A stretch of DNA of 64,000 bases from Circinella minor (Eukaryota > Mucoromycota > Mucoromycetes > Mucorales > Lichtheimiaceae): positions 124,001 to 188,000 of the forward strand of contig JAEPRB010000025.1 in assembly GCA_016758965.1 (NCBI GenBank), given 5' to 3'. Under the pieces are notes generated by a model. That model did not search any database. It was not told where the DNA came from and saw only the letters and a program-made list of their open reading frames with translations. Each line of letters opens with the position of its first letter. Position 1 is the first letter of the stretch. A program made the translations under genes and the position numbers. Positions 24,564 to 38,616 of this stretch are shown in pieces.

Positions 24564-25406
24564 TTAAAAAAGACCTAATCGAGTCTTTTTATCATTCATA
24601 CGTGGAGCAATATATGATCCTAAAAGATGATATAAATCACCTCTTACAGCATCATTTTCAAAAGCTGTGAATCGTTTTGCATTCCGTTCCGTATCCACGA
24701 CAACCAATTCCAAATTATCCAATTTAATATGTTCTTGTTCAATCAATGCCTTGACTCGATTAGGTGTACCTACAGCCAAATGAACTGGTTCTTTTTTCAA
24801 AAACTCGGCTTGTTCTTGAATCTTCATATGTTTTGCAAACAATTTAGCCACTTTACCCAAAGGTTTCATAGCTCTTGATAAATCTGCTGCACGCATAGCA
24901 GCATGTGTCAATACAATGACAGCAGGTTGTTGTACTTCTGGTTTCTTGTCCAATTTTTTATGATGTAACATGCCGAATTTGATATAATTAGGTAATGTAT
25001 CGAGGGTATGTTCAGGCTGTTTAAATTGTTCATTGTTGACAAATTGTTCTTGTGGTAAAATTTGTTCTTCAAGTTCGACTTGAGATAAATTCGGTAAAGC
25101 AGATCGTTGACGATCTTGAACGTATTGAAATTGTGTTTCTCGATCGGTTTGATAAACATGATTTAATGATTGGAATGGATCGTTGGCTCTTCGTTTCTTT
25201 TTTTGTTGTTGTTTCTTTTTTTTAGACTTGGATGGTGTTTGTTGTTTTGGTTGTTCTGATTCATTATCGTCATTGTCAGAATCACTAGTAGCTTTACGTT
25301 TAGTGCCTACAGTAACAGAAGATTCTACTTCATTGTCAGAAACAATGGTATCTTCAAGATAAAAATCGTCTTCAATCGCATCCCCGGATACAGGTCGATC
25401 AGTCAT
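24564..25406 (-). CDS. Cms1-like protein of 90S pre-ribosome / U3 assembly
   Basis: Single exon, 280 aa. It has an acidic N-terminus, a Lys-rich nuclear-localisation-like stretch (residues about 63-72, KKKKQQQKKKRR region), then a domain with partial DEAD-helicase resemblance: VIVLTHAAMRAADLSRAM, VGTPNRVKALI and LELVVVDTERNAKR, ending in a short basic tail. This is the pattern of yeast Cms1 and human CMSS1, nucleolar proteins linked to small-subunit processing. No Walker A motif is present, as expected for the family. It is divergent from the RBBP4-like gene across a 0.9-kb spacer. Confidence 0.82.
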   Translation of the reverse strand: MTDRPVSGDAIEDDFYLEDTIVSDNEVESSVTVGTKRKATSDSDNDDNESEQPKQQTPSKSKKKKQQQKKKRRANDPFQSLNHVYQTDRETQFQYVQDRQRSALPNLSQVELEEQILPQEQFVNNEQFKQPEHTLDTLPNYIKFGMLHHKKLDKKPEVQQPAVIVLTHAAMRAADLSRAMKPLGKVAKLFAKHMKIQEQAEFLKKEPVHLAVGTPNRVKALIEQEHIKLDNLELVVVDTERNAKRFTAFENDAVRGDLYHLLGSYIAPRMNDKKTRLGLF

Positions 25407-26306
25407 GGTTTTTTTAAAAGATCTGTCAAAAAATAAAGGTGAAAGAAGGTAAAAAAAAAAAAAAAAAAAATAGTATCCCGACGATAAAGGCAGGAAAAAA
25501 AAAAGTTTTTTTTAAAAATTACCAAATTAGGAAATAGTTACTTGATAGCATGACAGCTTTCTTCCTACATTATAGTAACAAATTAAATAAACAATTTTTG
25601 CTATTGATGAGTGACGATGAATGGTGGAAGAAAAAAATAAAGATTATAACGATTCTTAACTTTATAATAATAAAGGATGTATGAATGAAATAACTTTTAT
25701 TCAACTTTTTCAAACAAGTTATTAGGAGTCGAGTTCTAAAAGAGAAGCAACAACACTAGAAGTTAGTCAAAAATGTATAAAAATAAAAGAGGGGAGAACC
25801 TTAGCTTAATCTAACATGTCATTTCTTTCCAAAGCAAAATATTAAGAGAATAATTGACATTGACCTGATAGTCAAGATTTCATTTTTTTTTTATTATTGC
25901 TATACAATTTATAAGTTTATAAAAGTTGCTTTTCAACTATAAAACCAGCATACATAAGAAACTAAATGAGGATGTTTTCTCAACAAGAAAAGAATTTAAT
26001 CATTCTAAAACCATTCAATACAAACATATAACTTTCTTTACTTTGATTAATAATGATTGAATAATAATAATTGGTGATTTTTTTTTTACTTGCATGAAAA
26101 AAAAACCTTACACTTTTTTTTTCAACCAGTAGTGAAAAAGATAATCCCCCCGCTCTTGAGAAAGAAAGGGTGGGGGGAGGGGTTATTCTTATACTATTCC
26201 AGAAAGAATTCCGACAAGTCACTTCAACTTCCAATTAATCAACAGGGCTTTCCCTTTTTTATTTCTTTCAGCTTTTTTCTCTCGCAACTTTTAGCAGGAA
26301 CCAGCC
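25407..26306. other. Divergent promoter region
   Basis: Spacer between the divergent Cms1-like (-) and RBBP4-like (+) genes, presumably holding both promoters. It contains A/T homopolymers (for example A18 near 25452) and a short purine/G-rich patch near 26160-26185. No coding evidence. Confidence 0.5.
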
Positions 26307-28443
<2,137 letters not shown>

Positions 28444-28737
28444 ATAAATAAAAAATAAAAATAAAAAAGAAATCAGGAATATCTTTCCTTTTTAGAAATG
28501 ATGAAAGGAAAGACAAAAGAAAATATACAATATCTTCCCCAAATGTTTTTTTTTTTTTTTTGGCGTTTTGCATGACTAAAATTTCCCAGTCCCGTTCAAA
28601 TTTGTTATTATTATTTTCATACATCTGGCATATATAATGAATAAAAATTTAAAAACCAAGAACAGCATTAAAAAAAATAGAGCTTTATTCATTTTTATTC
28701 ATTTCTTTTAAAACAACAACAGCAAAAAAAAAAAAAA

Positions 28738-29093
28738 ATGTGTGATTTGAACTGGTGTCCAGTTTGTGATAAAGCAAATCCTCACTCATTGGTATTCTTC
28801 TCTCTTTCTCTCTTTCTCTCTTTCTCTAATACCACATTTTTTGTTCTATGATACTTTATAGTTAACAGTTCTTGAAAAAAAATTATTATTTATAGTCACT
28901 ATATTGTTCCGATGAATGTCTTCAAAAAGAAGTTTTACTACACAACCCACTGCTTGGTTATAAGTTTGATGAGTTTAAATGTTTCCTAGCAACACCAACC
29001 AAACGACGAAATCTTCGAATGTATGATATTAAGAATTTTAATAATAATAATAAAACCAAGATCTACCAAGAACAACCTTCATTATCAAAGTAG
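28738..29093 (+). CDS. Ecl1-like small zinc-binding protein, copy A
   Basis: Ecl1-family proteins are small zinc-binding regulators of chronological lifespan and starvation response in fission yeast. Exons 28738-28791 (54 nt) and 28896-29093 give 83 aa. The start MCDLNWCPVCD supplies CxxC, and SLYCSDECLQKEVLLHNPLLGY supplies the second Cys pair, matching the DLxWCxxCD...LYCSxxC family pattern. The intron lies between the two pairs and contains a TTTCTC-type repeat (about 28800-28827). Copy B at 33970 shares the 54-nt first exon and the intron phase. Assignment is by motif only. Confidence 0.75.
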
Positions 29094-32000
29094 CATTCAT
29101 TTGTTGTCTCCGCCAATTTTTGTCACACAGTAACTACAAACGACCGGGATAATGAACAAGATGATAAACTACCAAGAACATGTAACAAAAAAAAAACCAC
29201 TAATCCACTTATTACTACCAACTTTGAAATCCGAAACCAGCTCTTACTGTACTACACCATTTTTTGTGTTATAATAATATGATGCGGGGAGGGGGAGGAG
29301 GAGGAAGAACATTTCAAATCCAGTAACGAAAATCTTGGAAAATTTTGTGTAATTTTTTTCCGGATGAATGTAATTTTTAACTCTATCAAATATATAACAA
29401 TCCGCTACTTTTTTTTATACTAGTTTACTTCGAGGGGGGGGGGGGAGCCAGCTGTTTCGTGAAGAAGTTTTTGAGTTTACAACTCACTGTAAAAAAAATT
29501 CTGGCGTGTGTAACAATTCAATTTATACCTTTTTTTTCAAACAGGGTACCGCAAAACAATAATAAAATACAAAGTAACGAGTCTCTTTCAAACTCACAAA
29601 GCTTTTTAACTAGATCTATTTTCATACACCTTCTCTCATTTTTCATCATCTTATTTTAAAGAATGTATTGTACGTATATTCTCACCTGGTATTTAGGAAA
29701 TAAATTATGAGTTTTTTTTTTTTTTTGAATTTTTATTGTTTTGAATATGTTACTGAAAAAAAAAGGAGGAGACGAGAGAAGGGATGATGCAGAAAGAAAG
29801 AAAAAAACAATAAAAAAGGTTAAAGAAGGATAGTTATTTAATTGAATTCTCTACTTCAGGAACAGATGTCTAAGTGGAATCAACTCGAATATTGTCAGGA
29901 AGGAAGATTTTGCTAAAGAGTTCGAATAAATATATCAAATATATCTCTAGGACACTATCGATAACAAAGATCAACAGTTCATATCTTTATCTTTCTTTGA
30001 GGGATAGAGCATTCTAGTATCTTACTTAAATCATCATTAGTTGTACATCAGTATTTAAACTGGTAACCTTGGAAATTCAAGGCGAATGGTTTAAAAAATG
30101 TATTTCAATAAAATGCTTGCCACTACTACCCTAACTTGTTGGAATTTTTGAATTCAACAAAAGGGGTAATAAAAAGAAATGCGTGAAAAAGGAAACCATA
30201 GGTGAGTGTACATGGTGCTATTCGTCGAATAACAATAATACTCTGTTACGTATTCTATTTCTTGATGAGGTTGTTTTTTGTTTTTTACTGGTATTAATAT
30301 TGAGATTTACTATTATTTTACTATCCAACGATCCAATTAATGACGATATAAGATCTGTAAGAATAATAATAATAACAATACGCAATTTAGATGTAATTTA
30401 ATCTAGAGGTAATGGTATTTATTGTCTGTTAAGCGCAAGTAGCTAATTATGTTAATGAATTTTGTTATTACGTATTTATGATTTTGGCTTTTTTGGTTGC
30501 TGTCATTGCCAGTTTTATTACTACTAATAAACTTTGGGATCCTTATTCTTAAAGTCAATAATTAAAAAAAAAAAAACTGCCCATCCAAATTACTTTTGGT
30601 TTACAATGAAATATACCATTAACAAACAAGATCTTACTTAATCAAATTATTTACGAATATCCGAGTAATATATGTAAGACTTTACCCTTTGGTTCCAATA
30701 TGGGCTTCACTAAGTACAATGATAATGTATGAGTGATTTGGTCCCACTTTCCTTGATTAGTAAAAACGTGAAGAAGTCCTATGACTTACAGTATTGAATA
30801 TTCTCATCAAAAATAAGTGCACAAGAGAAAAATATACAGTTTTTACCATTAAAAATCGCTTTGCTTTAACCACCAAAGATTTTTTTTTTTGAATTAAAGA
30901 AAGAAGGACTAGAAAAGTATGACTACCACCCATCTTGATATTATGAAATAATTGTTTAAAGAAAATTTTCAGATAGAATTATTAGGATCTTCTAGGTACA
31001 TATAATACGAATGAAGAGAACTATTATGATATATTTGTAAATAACGTTTAAAATTTTTATTCACAGACTGCTCACATAAACGTATAATCTAAACCATATT
31101 AGTGAAGACAATCTTCGACAACTCTTTTTTTTTTCGTCATACATCACTTCCCTTAATAGATGAGAGCAGGGTTTTGATGTCTATTATATAGAAATAGTCT
31201 TTTGTCAATACTGTAGATCACAACCTACAACCTAATATATAATACTTACTAATATGTGTTTTTTTTTTACCGTTTTGTACTTGTACGTAGTTCTTTATAT
31301 AAACTGGAGTCGATTGAAAGACTATTAAAGTTTGTAGATATAAATAATTATTGACGCTTTATATAAGCAGCTTAGAAAACAAAGATTTATAAATTGTTCA
31401 ACGATGAAATACTGTAGCTTTAAAAAGGCTAGCTTGGAACCCATGCCTTTTGATAGCGTTGGAATGTATCAAAATCAATTCAAGAATAAGTCAGAAATGA
31501 AGTTCACAAGGTAACATTTTTTTTAAAAAAAAAAAAAAAAAAGATCAAGAGATTAAAATACGTAAGAGTTGGTTTTTCTTTGTGACTCTCTCAAATATAT
31601 ATTAAATTTACCCTACGTACGTAGAGTATTTTCCAGCTAACATTTTCTACTGATAAATTGTTTATATATATATACATGTTCGCTTACTTCTAAAACATTA
31701 TACGCAAGTGACCATATATCTATTGACAAAAGAAGTTTGATAGTATCAACCTAAATTTATGAATAATGTACGTATAACTTAATATATATAAAGACCAGAC
31801 ATATTACATTGTCTAATGAAAACTGATGTTAAATGAAGAACCAGGATATTTTGGCGGCTCACTCAATCACAGCTTAAAAAACACAAGTTCTTTCTTTTAA
31901 AAGATGTATTATTAATTATGAAAAATTCCACTGATCTTTCCAGGATTTTCACAAGAGGTCATTGGCGGTGCCAAAAATAAAAAAAAAATAGATCTGCCCA

Positions 32001-33969
32001 TTAACAACAGCAACCCCCCCCCCCCAAAAAAAAAAAAATTATACGTATTTCATATTTCTAAACGCAAAACATTTACATTTGTTAAGCAAAATCATTTGTG
32101 TTATTTTCCCTAGGGGAAATCCTGATAATTAATAGACAAGTTTTTGCACAGTTACATTTTCAAAAGATGATCTCAACTTGACTTATAATTTATATGAAAC
32201 CACGGGTCACATTTTAAAATGACATATAATCCAACGACAACAACAACAAAAATTTCCCATCATATATGTAGATAATCTGGATTTTTTTTTTTTACTGGGT
32301 CACGCCATGTCGCACGGACGACGTAATATAAAAGATACCATATACTAACTCGCTGTTCTCGAATTTACCTGTAACTTTTATTTTATTTTTAAAAAGAATT
32401 AAACAACGCCAATACTACACTAATGGTATTATTTTTAAACCAACTCCAACGCAAAAAAAAACAAGGTTGTACTACCTTTAGAAGAAAAAAAATACTAATA
32501 TTATACATTACATGCAGCAAAAGATATTGAATTTTGGTGCTATAAATTTCACACATCATTGGAAACAAAGGAAAGCGGATGAATGACAAGCATAACAAAT
32601 TACAAAGAAGGAAATTTTTTATGTACCTTTTTTGTTACGTACGTATACAAATTCTTATCTTTCAAAACTCACGGAAGCAAGTTTTTTAATGGGGTAACAT
32701 TAAAAAGATAAATATATATAATTAGTCTATCCCATAAACATAATTCATGAAAGTAAGGTTAGACTACCGCATCTTTATTTTTCCTCCTCTTTTCTTTTTT
32801 AACAACTTAACTTCTCCCCACACTATCACTCAAACGGGAAAAGAATTTGATGGAAAATTGAAACAACCTCTTTACATGATAGAGTTTTTTTTTTTAGTCT
32901 CAAATGAAAATTTTTTTGTTAATCCGCTTTAAAAAATAAAAAATTCATATTGACAATATGAATATGAAAAAAAAGGAGAGTATGGTAGATGTATATTATC
33001 ATTATCATCACCATTATCACCATCATCATAATATCATCGTACTGATGAGTGGAAAACAAGGGGTAATTTTTTTTTTATTTTTTTTGCCGCGCTTTCCTGC
33101 ATCACATTGTCATTATGCATTGTGCATATACAAATATGGCGCGTATTTGTTGTTCATGAATTGTTTCTTTATGATTAATTGAATAATAATAATAACAAAA
33201 CATCATGACATTATTCTTCAAGAACATAAACATATAATCTATATATGTCTATATATATATTTTACATATATTCCCACCAACTTTTAGAAAAAAAAAAGAT
33301 ACGTTACCAAAGTGTACAAGAAACAAGAATTACGTGAACGAATCGAATAATAATAAATATGTTCAAGCACTGGCCAAATATGGGGGTTTTTCTTTTTTAG
33401 AGGCCCGAGTCGTACGTTAGAGGTGAACAAGTTACCAATCAAAAATGTGTTCCCACCCACCAGATTTTTTTTTTTTTTTTTTTGCGGTTTTGTTGAGGTT
33501 CATGTGATTGGTCTACTTGAGAAGCATATTGCAGGTACCCGCGTAAAAAAAAGAAAAACCTTTTCGGTTGCAAAACCGTGACGTTAGAATATATTGTGTG
33601 TGAAGTTTGTTATAAGTATAATAATGTCTTAAAACCTTTTTTTAATATGAGAAAGTTATAAAGATTTACGTGTTTTATGTTGTTTAGCATAAAAAGGAAA
33701 TTGACCCAGTGAGCTTCTTTTTAAAGATCTCCTTTTTTATTTTTCTCCTTCTTTTTTCTTCCTCTCTCTCTCTCTCTCTCTCTCTCACTTACTTTCTTTT
33801 ATATTAAACAACAAAAGGCATTTTTTTTTTGTATCTTCCCTTCACATCTCTCTCTTCGTCTCTCTCTCTCTCTCTGTCTGTCTCCCTTTACATATCCTTT
33901 TTCCTATCAATCAATTAGTTACCATCTCAACATTAAAATCAATAACAACTAAATTATTATTATTAAAAA
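29094..33969. other. Gene-poor 4.9-kb region between the two Ecl1-like genes
   Basis: AT-rich, many homopolymers (C10A12 near 32016; G10 near 29436), no ORF with a recognisable domain. A 36-codon exon-like start at 31404-31510 ending at a GTAACA donor could not be extended and was not called. The right 250 bp is strongly pyrimidine-rich (see 33731-33900). Confidence 0.5.
33731..33900 (+). promoter_or_regulatory. Pyrimidine-rich promoter/5' UTR tract with (CT)n
   Basis: Dense T/C sequence including (CT)12 at about 33762-33786 and further CTCTCT blocks to about 33876, ending about 70 bp before the ATG of Ecl1-like copy B. CT-rich tracts upstream of start sites are typical of well-expressed fungal genes; the role here is inferred. 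Confidence 0.45.
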
Positions 33970-34497
33970 ATGGCCGACCTCAACTGGTGTACATATTGTG
34001 ATAATGCTATTAGTGCATTCTCAGTAAGTTATTATATTAAATAAACTCAACTCAATTTGAAATGAATGGATCTGACCATATTTTCTTAATAGGAATCTCT
34101 TTATTGCAGTGAATTGTGTTTAAAGAAAGATGCTTTGGCTCGAAACCCATTACTTGGTTATAATTATCAAGAATTCGTTGACTTTCCACGTCCTTATCCT
34201 ACTTCACATCAACAACATCAACAAAAACGACCTTCTTGTACTTCTTCATCATCTTCACCTTCGTTGTCACCCACCTTGACAGCTACTACTATGAGTACTT
34301 CTTGTGCTTCCTCATTAAGGTCTTCAAATGACTTGCTACCGCCTCCTAAATTGGATTTAAATCGAGTTTCTCATGAACCCAATTTTAAAATGTTACAACA
34401 CCATTTGGCAACATCATCAACGACAAGTCATAATACCAATATCAACCACCATAATAACAATAATTCACACTCCATTTTCTCTCCTTTACATCGATAA
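33970..34497 (+). CDS. Ecl1-like small zinc-binding protein, copy B
   Basis: Exons 33970-34023 (54 nt) and 34093-34497 give 152 aa. The N-terminus MADLNWCTYCDNAISAFS and the second Cys pair in SLYCSELCLKKDALARNPLLGY align closely with copy A, including the NPLLGY motif. Beyond it the protein is Ser/Pro/His/Asn-rich and low-complexity, about 85 residues longer than copy A. The expected role is as for the Ecl1 family: a small zinc-binding regulator of starvation response or lifespan. It is flanked by 4-5 kb of gene-poor DNA on both sides and preceded by a strong pyrimidine tract. Confidence 0.75.
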
Positions 34498-37400
34498 AAA
34501 AGAACGAAATGTTTTTCTTTTATACACTACTTTCTTCTATAACAACAACAAAAAACAAGCATACCAAACTTTTTTTTTACACTTAAAATATTCTACTTTC
34601 TATTCTCTTCTTCTTTTTTTTTTTTATTATTATTATGCTCTTTTTTTTTAAAAAAAAATTTCAGTAACATTTTCCAAAAGTTTATCATACAATCCACTCC
34701 CCCCCCCAAAAAAAAAATACCTTTCACACAATTGACACCCTTTTTGTTATTTTTTTCAAAAAAAAAAAAAAATCATACACAGACCATTATTACATTCTAT
34801 TCATTCTTAGCTTATGCATATACCACCTTTTCTTTATTTTGTTTTTTGTTTGTAAATACCCTCTCTCCCCCTCACCCCTCCCCCCATTTTTTTTTTTTAC
34901 CTCTCTTCACTCACTCTCCATCTTTTTGTTTTATGTAGTAAAGTCTTTCTCTTTTTTAGGCTTTTTCTTAAAGTATTTTTATTGATCAGAAAAAAAAAAT
35001 AACTCTATTGTTTTTTTTTAATTCACTCTTTGTAATTCAAAATATTAAAAAGATTTGCCCAAAAATGATGTGTGTTTGTACGTAGTGTGAAATTAAGTTG
35101 TGGTTACTATGGTAAATGATGATACCATTTACCATTTTCTCCTTTTTTTTTTTATTTTTTTATTTCTCAGCTCTCTATGAAAAAATTCTAAAAACCGAAA
35201 ACGAATTTCCTGTTTTATTAATCTTTAATCACATCATCGTTTCTTCCCCATATTTTTGTACTACAAACAATAGAATGTTGTAACATGATTTTCCTTCTAA
35301 TCGTTTTGGGGGAGGGAGGAGATTATCACACGGGTGGAAAGATATTTTATTTTACTTGGCTACATGATATGAAGTATCATATTATAATGATGCATGATTA
35401 CTTGGTTTTAACATAATTACTTTTTTTTTGTTGTTGTTGACTAAAATGGTATCTTTCAATAATGGTCCCCATCTGCTTATTTATTGACAGTGAAATACCA
35501 TTATTATCTTTTAGAAATTTAAAATTAAAAGTAGATTCTTAGAATGACCTTCAACTATGGGTATGAAATCGATTCCTTCCTGTACAATGTGAATTAAATA
35601 AAAATTACTTATATATACATAAAAAAAAAGAAGAGATGATGTATTAGCTAAAAGATTAAATCCAGTATAGGGAGAAAAGTTAAGCTAGTGGAAAAAAGAA
35701 GAAATAAAAAAATATAGAAACAGAAAGAGAAGAATACAAAAGAAATAGACATTTTTGGGTGTGTCCTAAAAATTATTGTATTTAGAAAGAAAGGTGCATT
35801 ATCTAAAACATCTTCTGGGATAGGTTCCATCTTCTTTAAAGTCATTATTATGGATGACTCGAGCCATCAATCTCCCGGAGTATATGTATTTAAAAGTAAA
35901 CCATACACTTTTTTTTGGCCATTTATCAAGTCCCAAGCCCATTTTGGATTTGCGGAATTAAATTCATGCTAAAATCTAAGCGCTGAATTTCTTGTGGTAC
36001 ACAATGGTGAAATATTACTATTACCGACTGGAGCTTTTAAAACATCTTCCAAGGAGAATCAGAAGAAATCTGGAAAGCAATCGTAGTGCTCTTATTTGGC
36101 GGCGGTGACTCCACAGCGACCATTCATAAATGGGTATGATAGTAAATCAATGCATACACCATTATACTCAGTCGATGATGTTTTTCAAGTGAAAAAAAGC
36201 TGATAGATATAGTATTGGATCGATCCGGTCTTTTTTTCATGGAAACCGTGTATTGTTTTGTTCAATTGCTTTACTGAGTTTTTCGAGCAAACTGTGATCT
36301 TTTTTAAATATATTATGAAGTTAGTAGTATAATAGGTTATTTGATGTAATTAGAAACTACTATTTATTATATTCTTTTTTTACGTACGTATCTCAAAGAA
36401 ATAATAATTCGGTGGAGCAAGCACATAGTTGTTGGTGTAGTAGGTCTTGAAGACAAGTACTCATTTTTTTTAAAAGTAAAGTACGAGACCTAATGTGGAT
36501 GAACGCTACATTGTCCAACATTGCATAAACAGTTATTGGGAAAATGTGTTGGGCAATTAATATGGTTTAAAGTCATTTTCATACAGTTTTTTGATGCGTT
36601 GTTATCTTTTTGCTTTGGTGATAATACTATGATTGCTTATTCATAATCTAGAGCTGGCCAAAAGAAGGCCTATACCTTCGTAATATGTTGTATTTTATCG
36701 ATTGATTAAACATATCATAGTGATGGAATGGTAAACCGAAATATTAAAACTATTGACCTTTGGTGTCTTCATTTGTTATATAGTTTGTATTATGATAAAT
36801 AGTGATGATGATAATGATGATGAACGATTGGAGTTGAGTCTATTTCCTGGTGATATTTGTTGAAGGGAGAGTTTGATAATGACGTATTTACCAGGACCCC
36901 ATTTACGATCAATATTTTTCCACAAAGTACAATGGTAGTTTTTTTTTTTTTTAATTTTTAGAAGAGCCAATTATTAGAACATGGCCTTTTTATAAAATAT
37001 TAAAATAATTGTTGTGAATCATTATTATTTTACCGTCGATGAGTACGATGTGTACGGAGTAATGATTGCTATAAAAGTGAGGACCAGTAAACCTTGAACC
37101 CCAATTGTCCATAAAAGGAAAGCTCTACTACGTACTACAACTTTTACTCTTTTTTTTTTCGTTGTTGTCATAAGGATAAATAATAATAATTAATGGTGAA
37201 ACGAGTAGTAATTTTTGATCTAAAAAAAATAACAATTTTTTTTCATTTACGTACCATTTGATCTACTTAATTTTTCTTTGTCATCTCAATAATGTCTCCT
37301 TGTTTATATACATTTTATTTGTCTGTCGATAAACTTTATGTTATAAATAGCGTTACTACGGACGCAGCACACATTTAGAGGGAAGGGGCTCTACTTTAGA

Positions 37401-38616
37401 AATACTACTATACTATACGCTGTGCCCCTAATCCGGTTTTGGTCTTTGACCTGATAAAAAGTATAAGGTTTTAAGCGATCACTTTTGCAATCTTATTGTA
37501 CAATTTTGCTATAGGCTTAGATTACTTTTACAAATGACGAGGTGATATGGTTAGTAATAATGCTTTATTAAAGTAGAAATAATACTAAAATAACAATTGG
37601 AAAAAAAGATCCTAAATAAAATAAGAAAGTAAAAATCTGTTTGTCACTTCAATATCAATTACAAGGTGAAAATAAATTTCTAGAAGGGTGCTAAAAATTT
37701 AATAAGCTTACAATATAAAACAACTATAATTCGGGACACAACAATTTATCAACTTACATATATATAATTCATTTACACAAAAAATAGTTGTATTAGACGC
37801 TACACTTTATTACCTGTGACGTGAATTTAACACATATTGATGAAAGTATGTACGGTTTGACTGATCCAATAAGGTCGTCAGAAGATTCCATATGTATGAC
37901 CGATGCAGTAAAGATCCTGTATGACAGTCAAGGTAAACTTATTGTTAAGTTATTATATTCACGTATTATTAACTTGCTAAGTACTATATTTCTATTATCT
38001 TACATTCTTATTTTTGTACCTACCTCCATTCTTTTTTTTTATAATTCTATCCATAAAACTACATTATCCTGATGCCACTACTCTATATAATTACTCATTT
38101 AATACATTTTTGTTCTTATACTCACACACTATTTAGACAGCAGTCTACTATCTTATTTTTCATCTCTATAACAATTAATCGTGTTAAATAGTCTACATAC
38201 TGTATCTTAATCTATAAAAGAGAGTCTTCTAATCTCTTGTAGTATAAAACAGTATTTATGAATAATAATAAAAACTGAATATAAACCCATCTCTGTTAAT
38301 CATTATATTTAAAAAGAAAATAAGTGAATAAATCAAGGTAACACTACTGGCGCAGCTTATTAGAGTGATACTAAAATGACTCATCCCCTAATGCTGCGCC
38401 GATAATCGGACTTTTGCTGTGGCTATACTAACCCTTTTATTTTTGTAGTAACTTGAAAAAAAGGTTGCATAAATGATTTCGTTTTTCTTTTACTCAAGTT
38501 TTTTTTTTTTTTTTTTTATTTTATATTTCATTCAAATTAATTTGTTAATAATCTACATGAGAAAAAATTACAGACATTGAACAAGAACCATTCTCAAAAA
38601 ATATTATAAAAAAAAA
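34498..38616. other. Gene-poor 4.1-kb region
   Basis: Homopolymer-rich 3' flank of Ecl1-like B, then AT-rich DNA. An exon-like stretch at 37848-37935 (starting MYGLTDPIRSSED, ending at a GTAAAC donor) and a weakly open stretch at about 35890-36330 on the plus strand could be relics, but neither has a recognised domain. A hairpin lies at 38349-38400. Confidence 0.45.
38349..38400. repeat. Imperfect palindrome (GGCGCAGC ... GCTGCGCC)
   Basis: Left arm GGCGCAGCTTATTAG (38349-38363) pairs with CTAATGCTGCGCC (38388-38400), apart from a 2-nt bulge, around a 24-nt loop. The GC-rich arms stand out in AT-rich DNA. A related sequence around 37418-37450 suggests a dispersed short element. Confidence 0.5.

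Noticed and set aside
30183..30401. 72-codon plus-strand frame in the gene-poor region
   Set aside because: Composition typical of random AT-rich translation and no extension by splicing.
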